Shown: positions 33,889-43,517, counted from the stretch's first letter. The stretch is 64,000 bases of DNA from Paraburkholderia tagetis (GCF_022213065.1 NZ_JAKLJA010000001.1:496001-560000), one strand, 5' to 3'. The notes: generated by a model not told the origin, from the letters alone. Program-made: numbers and translations.

Positions 33889-34690
33889 CTATCGCAACTT
33901 GCCGAGCCACAGCGCGGTGAGCGTTGAGCGATTCCGGACGTTGAATTTGGCGTAGATCGACTTGATATGGACGTGCGTCGTGTTCGGACTTTGGTCGAGT
34001 TTCTGCGCGATCTGCTTTTCCGTGAGTCCGTCGAGCAGCCCCAGCAGCACCCTTCGCTCGGCCGACTGTCAGGGGAGCGTCGGCGATGAGCAGGCCGTGG
34101 CTGAGCAGTTGCTGCCGCTTGAACCATCTCAGCCCATGCATCACGAAGCCCAGACGCTCGAGATCCTGTGCAGAGAAGCGAGGTGCCCGCACATCGCGAA
34201 ACACGAAGAGATGAATCCGAACATCGTCGTTGAGCGAGCAACGCACCTGGATGCTGTCGCCGTGGCCGACTTCGAGATAGTGGCGCCGATAGTGCTCACC
34301 TTTAAACCATTCGGCGGGCATCGCCTCGAAGAGCAGATTGGCGCAGAACGGCTCATTCCCTGACGCGGCCACGACATGTGACGAGTCGACGTGGCCGGAC
34401 CAGAGCGTGTCGTACTGCTCCTGCACGGAAGCGACCATCGCCGGTACCGGATGCAGGAGCCTGACCAGTCGCGGACGCCAGCCGAACAAAGGATCCTTTG
34501 GCACGAGCGAAGGAAATCGCACAACAACGGCCCAAAGCGCATTCTGGGCCTTGACCATGGCACAGAGCGTGGTTAGCAGATGGGACAGCGCGACATCGCT
34601 ATCACCTGCTGAGAATTCGGCCAGCCGATCCCAGAGTGCATAGACGTCATCGTGGACCGGTGGATGGGTGGAATCCGCGAATGGAAGCAT
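33889..34690 (-). pseudogene. LuxR-type regulator split by a frameshift
   Basis: From ATG 34690 (AGGGA upstream) the frame encodes an N-terminal effector-like domain to about base 34070 and then runs into unrelated sequence. The helix-turn-helix continues in another frame: AERRVLLGLLDGLTEKQIAQ, then KLDQSPNTTHVHIKSIYAKF, ending at TAG 33889-33891. The frame change lies within CTGTCAGGGG at 34066-34074. A complete LuxR-family protein of about 265 residues would result from one extra or two fewer bases. It is either an inactivated gene or a sequencing error. A 17-base palindrome lies just upstream of the start. Confidence 0.75.
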
Positions 34691-34715
34691 GTCGTCCCTA
34701 AGCAAAATGTGCGGA

Positions 34716-34732
34716 TCACCGATCTTCGGTGA
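34716..34732. promoter_or_regulatory. Short palindrome upstream of the luxR start
   Basis: TCACCGA-TCT-TCGGTGA lies 26 bp upstream of the LuxR start codon and could be an operator or a leader hairpin. Nothing else was recognised in 34733-34814. Confidence 0.35.
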
Positions 34733-34814
34733 GCATGAGGGTGCCGTCTTTTATGAATTGAGTGGCGTGCCCAAGGAGTCCGGCGAATTCAAACGCCCAA
34801 CGAGATCACGAGGG

Positions 34815-35090
34815 TCAGTCGACAATCTGTGCGTTTGAGCACATTCCGCTGCAAGAGCCGAAAGGGCATGTTTTCGTGCGCGTCTGTTTAGAAACATGAT
34901 GCGGATCGAAGTCGGCCTGGCGTTGCCCGTCGAAAGCCGCGATCGAATTCACCTGGTAGCCTTTCCCGGCATTGCGATGGTTCGCCTTCTCTCGGACATT
35001 GAAGCGAGGTGCGATTTCTTCTATAACTCTCAACATCGACGTGAATGGGTATAGAGAGCCGGTCGGTGCCTCGTGAAAAATGCCGTTCAT
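34815..35090 (-). CDS. Possible small protein in AT-richer patch
   Basis: The frame from ATG 35090 encodes about 91 residues (MNGIFHEAPTGSLYPFTS at the start; CPFGSCSGMCSNAQIVD at the end, with three clustered cysteines). The ribosome site is weak and I recognise no family. It is divergent from the open frame at 35143. The patch 34740-35950 is visibly richer in A and T than its surroundings, which suggests transfer. It may be non-coding. Confidence 0.25.
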   Translation of the reverse strand: MNGIFHEAPTGSLYPFTSMLRVIEEIAPRFNVREKANHRNAGKGYQVNSIAAFDGQRQADFDPHHVSKQTRTKTCPFGSCSGMCSNAQIVD

Positions 35091-35142
35091 ACGGCCTGAA
35101 CAGAGATTTCCAGTTTTTGCAAAAACGCTACGGGAGTGGGAA

Positions 35143-35613
35143 ATGGCAGCGTGCGAGCACACAGAAGCAGTAGTTGAATTAGGGTCAGCCGAATGGAACG
35201 CTGACGCGGAGTTGTGTAGCCGATACACGGGGCACGAACTAAGGAATAAGCGGATGGTCGTCTCGCTAGTCGTAACGTCACAATTTCCAACCCTTCAATA
35301 CGGTCACGCCCATGTTTTTGAGTGGCGCGATAATCTCGATCACGTAAAGCCCGGCAAGGTAGAAAATTATCGTGAACGAGTCCATGGAAAAGCATACAGA
35401 AAGCATAAGGTCTTCCACTTGTTGCCCAAGGAGGACTTCAGCGGATTTGGGGTGGTTGGTCTGGTCGCCACCGGTTTGCTTGGCAAGACGGAGAGAGGCG
35501 AAATCAATCGGGGCAGGAAGTCGGCCAAAGAAGGCGAGCCAAAACAGACAGGACCTCATGCTGCAGAGTACGAGAGCGGTTTCTTCGATTATCAAAAAAA
35601 AAGAAGAGCATGA
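35143..35613 (+). CDS. Hypothetical protein, N-terminal part of a gene split at an A9 tract
   Basis: The ATG at 35143 follows GGGAG with good spacing; the 156-residue product ends at TGA 35611-35613. It contains VSLVVTSQFPTLQYGHAHVF, where a histidine follows a hydrophobic strand as in permuted papain-fold hydrolases. The A9 run at 35594-35602 lies just before the stop. If the frame shifts there by one base, translation continues without interruption into the next frame, whose NCLSW motif could supply the catalytic cysteine. Low GC and no known family suggest acquired DNA. Function is not established. Confidence 0.5.
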   Translation: MAACEHTEAVVELGSAEWNADAELCSRYTGHELRNKRMVVSLVVTSQFPTLQYGHAHVFEWRDNLDHVKPGKVENYRERVHGKAYRKHKVFHLLPKEDFSGFGVVGLVATGLLGKTERGEINRGRKSAKEGEPKQTGPHAAEYESGFFDYQKKRRA

Positions 35614-35921
35614 CCGTACAATTTCGCAGCTGGTGCGTCGATTTTGATCAAGGGTACAAAGCATTTGAAGAGGCAAAAAAATTTTGTAAGAGCGGCGTTG
35701 ATTTCCAGCTTGTCGGTACTGGCGCTGGCGACAATTGCTTGAGCTGGAGTAAGAAAATACTCAAAGTTGCAGGTATTGAAAATATTGATAGCGACTGTCC
35801 GCGCTTCTCTGTAAGCAGCGGCATGGAGTTCAAAGGGCAGAGCGAACTTGAAAAATTTAAGCCAAGCGAAGGACAATTGGCATACTGGGCCCGTGGGGTC
35901 CCTCCTCTCAAGATCGGGTAA
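35610..35921 (+). CDS. Hypothetical protein, C-terminal part with Asn-Cys-x-x-Trp motif
   Basis: The frame from ATG 35610 encodes 103 residues and overlaps the preceding stop by four bases. The motif TGAGDNCLSWSKKILKVAGI resembles the cysteine region of permuted NlpC/P60-like or LRAT-like hydrolases, in which the histidine precedes the cysteine, as it would if joined to the upstream frame. Either the two frames are translationally coupled, or slippage or a true frameshift at A9 makes or breaks one protein of about 259 residues. No secretion signal or neighbouring secretion gene is visible. Confidence 0.5.
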   Translation: MTVQFRSWCVDFDQGYKAFEEAKKFCKSGVDFQLVGTGAGDNCLSWSKKILKVAGIENIDSDCPRFSVSSGMEFKGQSELEKFKPSEGQLAYWARGVPPLKIG

Positions 35922-35955
35922 GCGATCTTGAGAGGCTCGACTAAGACATATAAGC

Positions 35956-37692
35956 CTAATGTGAAATGCTTTCGAGCGATTTGCCGAGCGTGCGCGGGCC
36001 CATAACGCCGATCGCAACGATAACGAGCGCCATCGCGCCTGCGATAAAAACGAATACGCCCGTCACGCCGAATTGCTTGAGCATGAACGCGACCACGAAC
36101 GAGCTGAATACGGCCGAGAGGCGGCTCCATGAATAGACGAAGCCCACTGCGCGCGCACGGATCGTGGTGGGATAAAGCTCCTGCTGATACATATGATAGG
36201 TGAACGAAATGATGTTGCCGGCGAGTGTAAGAAGCACGCCGAGCGTGACGATTGCAAGCGCCGACGCGACCTGACTGAACAGCAGCCCGCTCACGATATT
36301 CACCGCCGCCATGAAGACGATCACATGCTTGCGCTCGAAGCGGTCCGCGATCCAGTAGCCGAGCAGCGGTCCGAGCGGCGCGGCAAGGCCGATCACCGTG
36401 GTGTAAAGCAGGCTCGACGTGACGGTGATGCCCTGCTTGACGAGCAGCGTCGGCACCCAGTTCGCAAAGCCATAGAAGCCAACGGTCTGAAAGATGTGGA
36501 AAACCACGAGCATGATGGTCCGTTCTGCCGCAATCGCGCCGTTGAAATTCACGCGCAGCGACTGCGGCACGGTCATGCGCACGGCGCCGGTAACGAGGGC
36601 ATTGGCCACGTCCGTGGTGCCGACGCCGAACGCCACGCAGCCGAGCGCGCCACTATGCGGCGTATGCGAATCGGTGCCCACGATCAGTTGGCCCGGCAAG
36701 GCATAGCGTTCGGCCATCATGGCATGCGAGATTCCTTCCGATCCTTCGCTGAACGCAGCATCGGTTTCGCTCAGATAGCCGTGATTCTTCACGCCGTATT
36801 CGCGCGCGAACGCACGATGTGCAGCACTGAGTTCGCGCACGTCGGGCAGCAATCCGTTTCGCACGTGCAATTCGCTCTTGTGCGCATACGAAAGATGATC
36901 CTCGAACGCGATAATCGTTGCGCGCTCATGCAATTCGAGTGGCTGACCGAAGGCCGCGTGGAGCATGTGCGTCGCCATGCCCGTGTAGTACTCGTGGATG
37001 AAGCGCCAGTCCGCGCGCACGAAGGCACCCGCGCCGGGCGCAAGGGTCTCGCCGATGCCACCGGTTTGCAGCGCGTGGCGTTCGAGAATCTTCTGCACGA
37101 GCGTGCGCGGCACACGGTCGGGCGTTTGCGCAGCGAAACGAATCTGCCGCATGGTGCGCGCACCGTAGCGCAGCAACCCGCCGCTGCGCAGGATTTCGGC
37201 CGCGAGACTATCGCGCGAGGCAACGAGTTCATCGATCTCGATGGGCTCGCCGCGCCGGATACGAGCGATCAGCCCGAAATCGGTCGAGGTGAAAAGGCCG
37301 AGATTGTCGGCGTTCTGCCGATAGATGCGCTCGAAGCTCTCAGCGATCACGAGGCGGATGCCGGCCCGGTATTCCGCAAGCGGACTATGCTCGCGCGACG
37401 AGCCCTTGCCATAGCGGTTGCCTGCGACCGTCACGCAAAAGCCGCCGGCGCGCACGGCGTCCATGCCAATCGGATTGCGATCGCCCACCCGCAAGCCGAG
37501 ATAGGGCACGCGCCCCAACCGCTCGTCGAAACGCGTGAGCACGCTCATCGGCGTGATCTCGTCCGTCGAGACGTCGTCTCTCAACGCGTCCGCCGATACG
37601 TCGACGAGGTCCGTGCCCGCGAGTTGCTGCTCGATCTTGTCCGCGTCCGTGCAAAGAAACAGTATCCGGCCACTCAAATCCAGGGTTGCCAT
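35956..37692 (-). pseudogene. In-frame fusion of truncated aconitase-family protein to the C-terminal half of an MFS transporter
   Basis: Residues 1 to about 387 are an aconitase-superfamily protein: a swivel domain first (DVSTDEITPMSVLTRF, GNRYGKGSSREHSPL), then part of the catalytic domain (VGTDSHTPHSGALGCVAFGV, MTVPQSLRVNFNG). From about residue 389 (base 36525) the sequence becomes six membrane helices of an MFS transporter (TIMLVVFHIFQTVGFYGFAN, YWIADRFERKHVIVF, ELYPTTIRARAVG). The cysteines that bind the iron-sulphur cluster and the rest of the aconitase are missing, as is the first half of the transporter. A deletion between two neighbouring genes is the simplest explanation. Confidence 0.85.
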
Positions 37693-37787
37693 CCGATCTC
37701 TCCTTGAGCGGAAATCTAGACGGCGGCCCTACGCGTGCAAAGTGCTGGATCGGCAAAGGGGGCATCGCGGATGGCGATGCCCCAGGG

Positions 37788-38681
37788 TTAGACCTGAGTC
37801 CGTGTCAAGGCATCGATCAGCGCCTGGACTGCCTTGAGGCGCGAGGACTTCCTGAGCGCATGCACGTGCAGACTGCGGCTCATGGCCCATGCTTCGTCGA
37901 GCGGCTTGCGCACGAAGCCGCGCGATCCGGCAAATGCGGACGCGGCGCTGGTGGGCACGATGCCGATGCCCAGCCCCGCCTCGACCATGCGGCATTGTGC
38001 GTCGAAGCTGTTGACGGTGACCGCGAGTTTGAGCGGCGCGCGCATGGCGTCGGCGCGCTCCTTCAGGACCTGATCGAGCGAGCCGCCGGCCTGCAGCGCA
38101 ACGAGCGGAAAACGCAGGACATCGTTGAATGTGGGCGCATCCATCGAAGCCAGTTCATGATCGGGCGGCAGCACCACCATGAGCGGGTCGTTGGCGAAGT
38201 GCCACGATTCGAGACCCGCAGGCGTCTTGCCACTCGCCGATACGCCAACGTCCGCGCGATCCTCCATGCAGGCCCGCACGACCTCGTCGCTGATCTGCTC
38301 GGTCAATTCGATCTGCACGAGTGGATAGTCGGCCTGAAACGCTTTGAGCCGTTCGGGCAGAAAGCCGACGATCGCGGAGGCGTTGGCAAAGAGGCGCACG
38401 ACGCCCGCGATCTGGCCGCTGACCGACTGCACCTCGCGTGCGAACGACTGCAACTGGTCATGCAATGCCGTTGCGCGCGTGAACGCGTGACGGCCTGCTT
38501 CGGTCAACTCGACACCGCCATGGGAGCGAATGAGCAAGGGCAGGCCCACGGCGCTCTCCAGGTCCGCGATGCGCCGGCTGAGCGCCGAAGGCGCGATGTG
38601 ATTGCGGCTGGCCGCGCGCGCAATGGAACCCTCCCGTACCACCGAGATAAAGAGTTCAAGGCTGTATGGGTCGATTCTCAT
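37788..38681 (-). CDS. LysR family transcriptional regulator
   Basis: The 297-residue protein has the LysR helix-turn-helix (MRIDPYSLELFISVVREGSI with AASRNHIAPSALSRRIADLE) and the effector domain with VRLFANASAIVGFLPERLKA. It lies 95 bp upstream of the aconitase-transporter fusion on the same strand. It probably once controlled a hydroxy- or tricarboxylate catabolic cluster that included those two genes. Whether it still has a functional target nearby is doubtful. Confidence 0.92.
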   Translation of the reverse strand: MRIDPYSLELFISVVREGSIARAASRNHIAPSALSRRIADLESAVGLPLLIRSHGGVELTEAGRHAFTRATALHDQLQSFAREVQSVSGQIAGVVRLFANASAIVGFLPERLKAFQADYPLVQIELTEQISDEVVRACMEDRADVGVSASGKTPAGLESWHFANDPLMVVLPPDHELASMDAPTFNDVLRFPLVALQAGGSLDQVLKERADAMRAPLKLAVTVNSFDAQCRMVEAGLGIGIVPTSAASAFAGSRGFVRKPLDEAWAMSRSLHVHALRKSSRLKAVQALIDALTRTQV

Positions 38682-38737
38682 GACAGAGGCTGGAGCAAAA
38701 CCGCAAGCCGCAATATTAGCGCGCGATCAGTGGAGCG

Positions 38738-38986
38738 TCATGAGCTGGTTGCGCATCGGCGCAAGGCTTTCAGCCGGTCGAGACGCGCGAGCAGGTCTTT
38801 GGCCTGCTGCTGCGCGTGCACCGGCAGCGCCGGCATAGCCAGGATCGCGCGGACCCTGGCCTGCCAATAGTCGAGACGGGTCATCGGGCCAGTTTCAGGC
38901 ACGCGCCCGCCCACCGCCGACTGCTCCAGATAGCAGAGAACATTGCCAATATGCGCCAGATCTTTTTCGGCGAAATCGTTGCTCAA
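38738..38986 (-). CDS. Conserved-looking small hypothetical protein
   Basis: The frame of 82 residues starts with TTG at 38986 (GGGA about ten bases upstream): LSNDFAEKDLAHIGNVLCYL. It is largely helical and soluble, with MTRLDYWQARVRAILAMPAL and a Lys/Arg-rich C-terminus. I recognise no domain. It is the first of three short minus-strand genes with good ribosome sites or plausible composition between 38.7 and 39.6 kb. Confidence 0.55.
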   Translation of the reverse strand: MSNDFAEKDLAHIGNVLCYLEQSAVGGRVPETGPMTRLDYWQARVRAILAMPALPVHAQQQAKDLLARLDRLKALRRCATSS

Positions 38987-39105
38987 GATAGATCCCCGTC
39001 GTTTGTCCCAGGACTACCCGCCCTGTCGGCGTCACTGCGATTGCGACGTCATTGCCGTTCGAAAGACGCAGTTGCCCTTTCCGCCATCTTGATGCTTCGT
39101 GATAC

Positions 39106-39267
39106 TTAACGTCTGACTCGAACCCATCGACACCAATCGTGATGATCGAGATTGCGCAGCAGATCGGCGCGTCGCCGCTCGCGGCGATGCTGATGGATTG
39201 AAATCGCCGCGATTACAAGGGCAATCGGCACGACCGCCCCAACAATGCCCAGCCACGTCTGGTCCAT
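39106..39267 (-). CDS. Small single-pass membrane protein (53 residues)
   Basis: The ATG at 39267 is preceded by a strong GGAGG. The product begins MDQTWLGIVGAVVPIALVIA, a single transmembrane helix, followed by a very basic stretch (HQHRRERRRADLL) that should remain cytoplasmic. No family is recognised. The longer upstream frame has no supported start. Confidence 0.6.
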   Translation of the reverse strand: MDQTWLGIVGAVVPIALVIAAISIHQHRRERRRADLLRNLDHHDWCRWVRVRR

Positions 39268-39381
39268 CTCAGCCTCCCTCGATACCCCCGAAAGCACTGC
39301 CCCACGTGCGGGCCAATGCGTACTCTGGATATTAATTCGATGCCTGGACGCTATCCGTTGCCTGCCGCGCACGTAGCGCAT

Positions 39382-39579
39382 CTAGCGCACACGCGCCACC
39401 GCGCGCAACAGCGCATCGCCGCGCGGCGTCACGCGCGGCAGCGGAACGCCGAATTCCGGCGGCCCGATGTCGATCAACTGAAGTTCGCGAAGCGCGCCAA
39501 GCTCGATCCGGTCCGGCTCGATCCAGTCGGGCGCACTCTTCACCAGCATCAGCGTAGCAAGCTCGTGAGGACTCAACAT
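39382..39579 (-). CDS. Small hypothetical protein (65 residues)
   Basis: The ATG at 39579 has AAGGAAG upstream. The product starts MLSPHELATLMLVKSAPDWI and ends PRVTPRGDALLRAVARVR, giving a helical, winged-helix-like pattern in which the last strand and helix resemble small DNA-binding or MarR-like ends. The family is not identified. The region 39580-40310 beyond it contains a long inverted repeat but no gene I can support. Confidence 0.55.
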   Translation of the reverse strand: MLSPHELATLMLVKSAPDWIEPDRIELGALRELQLIDIGPPEFGVPLPRVTPRGDALLRAVARVR

Positions 39580-39893
39580 GACACTTCCTTCCACCCGTAA
39601 AGCCAAAAACAGATTGCACAAGCCCCTGCAGCGGCGGCTGCCTGTCAGCACTGTTGATGGAGCGCCGTGAGGCGCGGGAGACGTTGGCTATCCAGCCGGT
39701 ACGCCACGCCCTCGGAAAAGGCGTCGTCGTTTTTGCGCGGCCAAAACCGATGCAGACGCAACGGGGCCGGCCAGGGCGAGCTGAACAACCGCGCTGGATT
39801 CCGGCGTAGTGGCAAAAGACGTTCTTTCAGGAACACTCACGCATCGTCTCCCGTTTCACACCAACAGGCTGGCCGTTGCCACAGCGGCCAATA

Positions 39894-39952
39894 ATCGGCG
39901 CATCGATATTCAGGCAGCCAAAGTTCCGCGGGCTGAATATCGATGCGCCGAT
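39894..39952. repeat. Perfect 20-bp inverted repeat
   Basis: The arms at 39894-39913 (ATCGGCGCATCGATATTCAG) and 39933-39952 are exact reverse complements separated by 19 bases. No T tract follows on either strand. It lies in the 730-bp interval before the chemoreceptor gene, which otherwise shows only weak short frames. Confidence 0.85.
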
Positions 39953-40310
39953 CAATTTAGAGACTTCATTCTAACTTTGTTAAATCTGTCCCGTTCATGC
40001 GTCGGGTTTGGGGGGTTTCCCCAATTCATTCCAGCGCCCACTCGTGATGCAAGCAGGCCGGGGCGGCCCGCTGGATATGGCGCCAGTCTTTACGGGGTCG
40101 GAACGACGCGGCCATACGCGAACCGACGTTTCAATGCGCAAAACGCATTACCAGACCGCTTTATTGCATCGTCATCCTGAATAATATGTGGCCCATTTTC
40201 ATACGGGTTTAACACTATCAATCAACGGTTTGTCGTGCCGTTAGGAAAGGGGCGTAATGGGCATTCACACTATCAAGTCAATGGCATGACCTACCAGGAA
40301 ATATTCCCCG

Positions 40311-41879
40311 ATGTACACGCTCAGCTTCCGGCAAAAACTGTGGCTACCGCTCGTAGTCAGCCTGACCGCCTTGCTCCTTGTATCGATCGGTTCCGCATGG
40401 CTCTCCTATCAAACGCGTATGGAGGAGCGCCGTAATGATCTGAAGAATATTGCGCACGTCGGACTCAGCATCGTCGAAGAATATGCGGCGCTCGCGCAAC
40501 GCGGCACGCTCGCACCGGCGCAGGCGCGCAAGGAAGCGCTGGAACGGTTGCGCGGGCTGCGCTACGGCAGCGACGGCTATCTGCTCGTAATCGATTCGAC
40601 GCCCCGCATGATCATGCATCCCATCAAGCCGGGCACCGAGGGCAAGGACCTCTCTCAAGTCGTGGACGCCGACGGCCGGCACCATTACCTGAGCTTCGCG
40701 TCCGTCGCCCAGTCTCCGGAGGGCGGTTTCGTCGACTACGTGTTTCCGCATCCGAACGTCGTGCAGGCCAAGGCCGTCGACAAGCTCGGCTATGTGATTC
40801 GTTACGCGCCGTGGGACTGGATCATCTCGACAGGCGCCTACATCGACGACATCGAAGGCGCATTCGTCCAGTCGCTCTACGTCTCGGGCGGCGTATTCGC
40901 CGTGGTTGCGGCGCTGCTCGCGCTGATCGTCGTGTACACGAATCGCAGCATCGAGCACACCATTGGCGGCGCCCCCCGCACTGCGGCGCACATGGCTGGC
41001 GCGATTGCCGCCGGCGACCTGGCGACGCCTTTCGCCATTCGCGAGGAGGACCAGCGCAGCCTGATGTTCGCGATCAGGCAGATGCGCGATGCGCTGGCAA
41101 CGACCGTCGCGCAGATCCGGGCAAGCGCCGGCAACGTCGCGTCCGCCGCGGGCGAAATTGCGAACGGCAATATGGACTTGTCCGCGCGTACCGAAAGCCA
41201 GGCCGCTGCGCTGCAAGAGGCGGCATCGAGCATGCATCAGTTGACCGGCATGGTCCGCAACACCTCGGAAAACGCCCGGGCAGCGAGCGAGCTGGCCGGC
41301 AACGCCGCGCAGATCACGAACCGCGGGGGCGATATGGTCACGCGCGCCGTCGCAACCATGCAGGAGATTCGCGACGAATCGCACAAGATGGTCGACATCA
41401 TCGGCGTGATCGAGGGCATCGCGTTTCAAACCAATATTCTCGCGCTGAATGCCGCCGTGGAGGCCGCGCGCGCCGGCGAGCAAGGCCGGGGCTTCGCCGT
41501 GGTGGCAGCCGAAGTGCGCACGCTCGCGCAACGCAGCGCGAACGCGGCGAAGGAGATCCGCGCGTTGATCGGACAGGCGGTCGAGCGCGTGGGCAACGGT
41601 GCGGAACTCGTCGAGGCCACCGGCGCGACCATCAGCGAAGCACAACGCGCGATCGGACGCGTGACCAGCATCGTTCACGAGATCGCGGCGGCGGCGGCGG
41701 ACCAGAGCAATGGCCTGGAGCAGATCAATGCCGCCGTCGCGCAGATGGACGACAAGACCCAGCAGAATGCGGCGCTGGTCGAGCAAGCGGCCGCAGCCAC
41801 GCAATCGCTCGAGGAGCAGTCGCATCGTCTTCAGGAAGCGGTCGCGGTGTTCAGAACGGAGGCGGACGCGCGCGGCTAA
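40311..41879 (+). CDS. Methyl-accepting chemotaxis protein with single Cache domain
   Basis: This 522-residue chemoreceptor has an N-terminal membrane helix ([20 protein letters not shown]) and a periplasmic sCache_2-like domain ([39 protein letters not shown]). A second membrane helix ([16 protein letters not shown]) and a HAMP region follow. The cytoplasmic signalling domain has the hairpin tip [20 protein letters not shown] and [20 protein letters not shown]. It would sense a small ligand and control CheA. AGGAAA lies upstream of the ATG. Such Cache domains often bind carboxylates or amino acids; the ligand is unknown. Confidence 0.93.
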   Translation: MYTLSFRQKLWLPLVVSLTALLLVSIGSAWLSYQTRMEERRNDLKNIAHVGLSIVEEYAALAQRGTLAPAQARKEALERLRGLRYGSDGYLLVIDSTPRMIMHPIKPGTEGKDLSQVVDADGRHHYLSFASVAQSPEGGFVDYVFPHPNVVQAKAVDKLGYVIRYAPWDWIISTGAYIDDIEGAFVQSLYVSGGVFAVVAALLALIVVYTNRSIEHTIGGAPRTAAHMAGAIAAGDLATPFAIREEDQRSLMFAIRQMRDALATTVAQIRASAGNVASAAGEIANGNMDLSARTESQAAALQEAASSMHQLTGMVRNTSENARAASELAGNAAQITNRGGDMVTRAVATMQEIRDESHKMVDIIGVIEGIAFQTNILALNAAVEAARAGEQGRGFAVVAAEVRTLAQRSANAAKEIRALIGQAVERVGNGAELVEATGATISEAQRAIGRVTSIVHEIAAAAADQSNGLEQINAAVAQMDDKTQQNAALVEQAAAATQSLEEQSHRLQEAVAVFRTEADARG

Positions 41880-42074
41880 CGTGGCCTCGGGGGATCGCGG
41901 CGACTATGCCGAATTCGGCATCGGCACTGTTTATGTTCCACAAGACCTGGCCATGTCCGGCTTCGTATATTGCTCACAGCCGACCGTAAAAACGGAACGC
42001 GAGGAGACATGTGCCTGCAAGGCAGTCGAGGGTGCGGGCACCAGCACGATTCACCATCGAGGAGCATGACAAGA

Positions 42075-43229
42075 ATGACGTTTCATCGGACAGCCATATC
42101 CGCCGCGTGTGCACTGGGCTTGACCCTGGCAGGCGCACCCTGCTCGTTTGCAGCATCGCCGGTCGATGTGAAGATCGGCTTCGCCGCACCGCTCACGGGC
42201 GGCCAGGCGCACTACGGCGCCGACTTCCGCAGCGGCGTGGAACTCGCCATCGAAGACATGAACGCCACCAACCCGGTCATTGGTGGCAAGCCCGTGCGCT
42301 TCGTGCTTGATGGGCAGGACGATCAGGCCGACCCGCGCACCGGCACCACGGTCGCGCAAAAGCTCGTGGACGACGGCGTCGCCGCCGTCATTGGTCACTA
42401 CAACTCCGGCACGAGCATTCCGGCCGCACCGATTTACGCCAAGGCGGGCATCCCCGAAATCGCCATGGCCACGGCCCCCACCTATACGCGCCTTGGCCTG
42501 CCCACCACGTTCCGCCTGCTGACTTCGGACACGCAACTGGGCAGCGTGCTCGGCGACTATGCGGTGAAGGGTCTCAAGTTCAAGCGCATTGCGATTATCG
42601 ACGACCGCACCGCTTACGGACAGGGCGTGGCCGAAGAGTTCACCAAGGCCGCGAAAGCTGCGGGCGCAACCATCGTCGATCAGGAATATACGAACGACAA
42701 GGCCGTGGACTTCCGCTCGATTCTCACGAAGATCAAGTCCGCGAACGTGGATGCCGTGTTCTACGGCGGCGCCGATACCCAGGCCGCGCCGATGCTCAAG
42801 CAGATGCGCTCGCTGGCCATCAAGTCGACGCTGATCGGACCGGACATGGTTCAGTCCGAAGACCTGATCAAGATCGCGGGCGAGTCGGCCGAAGGCACGC
42901 TGGCTGCATCGGAAGGTAGCCCGCTCGACCAGATGCCGGGCGGCAAGGCTTTTGCCGAGCGTTATGCGAAGCGCTTCAATCACCCGGTCGAGTTGTATGC
43001 GCCGTATGCCTACGACGGCACGATGGCGGTCTTCAATGCGATGAAGAAGGCGGATTCGGCCGAGCCGCATGTCTTCCTCGCCGCGCTGAAGACCACCAAC
43101 ATGAAGGGGGTCACCACCTCCGAACTCTCGTACGATAAATTCGGAGACCTGAAGTATGGCGGCGTGACGGTGTACAAGGTCCAGGGCGGCAAGTGGGTGC
43201 CGTTGCAGACCGTGGGCACGAAGAAGTAA
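42075..43229 (+). CDS. Branched-chain amino-acid type ABC substrate-binding protein (orphan)
   Basis: The ATG at 42075 lies ten bases after GAGGAG; ATG 42066 is too close to it. The 384-residue product has a signal peptide ending near CSFAA/SPVD, then the type I LivK-like fold (VKIGFAAPLTGGQAHYGADF, GHYNSGTSIPAAPIYAKAGI, DRTAYGQGVAEEF). It binds an amino acid or similar ligand in the periplasm. No permease or ATPase gene is adjacent, so it either serves a transporter elsewhere or feeds the chemoreceptor encoded just upstream. A terminator follows. Confidence 0.92.
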   Translation: MTFHRTAISAACALGLTLAGAPCSFAASPVDVKIGFAAPLTGGQAHYGADFRSGVELAIEDMNATNPVIGGKPVRFVLDGQDDQADPRTGTTVAQKLVDDGVAAVIGHYNSGTSIPAAPIYAKAGIPEIAMATAPTYTRLGLPTTFRLLTSDTQLGSVLGDYAVKGLKFKRIAIIDDRTAYGQGVAEEFTKAAKAAGATIVDQEYTNDKAVDFRSILTKIKSANVDAVFYGGADTQAAPMLKQMRSLAIKSTLIGPDMVQSEDLIKIAGESAEGTLAASEGSPLDQMPGGKAFAERYAKRFNHPVELYAPYAYDGTMAVFNAMKKADSAEPHVFLAALKTTNMKGVTTSELSYDKFGDLKYGGVTVYKVQGGKWVPLQTVGTKK

Positions 43230-43261
43230 GGTACGAAGAAGTCAGCACGGAAAACTCACGC

Positions 43262-43296
43262 GCCGCGCTCGCCTGACCCGCGAGCGCGGCTTTTTT
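43262..43296 (+). terminator. Rho-independent terminator after the binding-protein gene
   Basis: A 10-bp stem GCCGCGCTCG/CGAGCGCGGC with a nine-base loop is followed by six T, 33 bp after the stop codon of the binding-protein gene. Confidence 0.9.
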
Positions 43297-43335
43297 ATTA
43301 GCAAACGTCTCGCGTCAACTCCCCCCCAATTCTTC

Positions 43336-43450
43336 TTGAATAGACAACTTTCGTCTAACTTACGCGACGGCGAACCGCCACCCCGTTGAGGCAGTTCCGC
43401 TCTGCGGCACCTATGCGTAAACCCTCATATCCCCAAAGTTGTCTATACAA
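43336..43450. promoter_or_regulatory. HutC-like operator region before hutH
   Basis: TTGTCTATACAA at 43439-43450 is a near-palindrome resembling HutC operators, and a related half-site GAATAGACAAC lies at 43338-43348. HutC is a GntR-type repressor relieved by urocanate. No hutC gene is in the window. The sites are close enough together to overlap the promoter. Confidence 0.5.
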
Positions 43451-43517
43451 TATGCTCCCCTCCCATGGCAGCAAACCCGGCTGCCTTAGCTTTCAATCTT
43501 TTATGTGGAGGAAGTCC

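Noticed and set aside
39645..39836. 63-residue minus-strand frame from GTG
   Set aside because: A weak ribosome site exists but no family pattern; kept out for lack of support.
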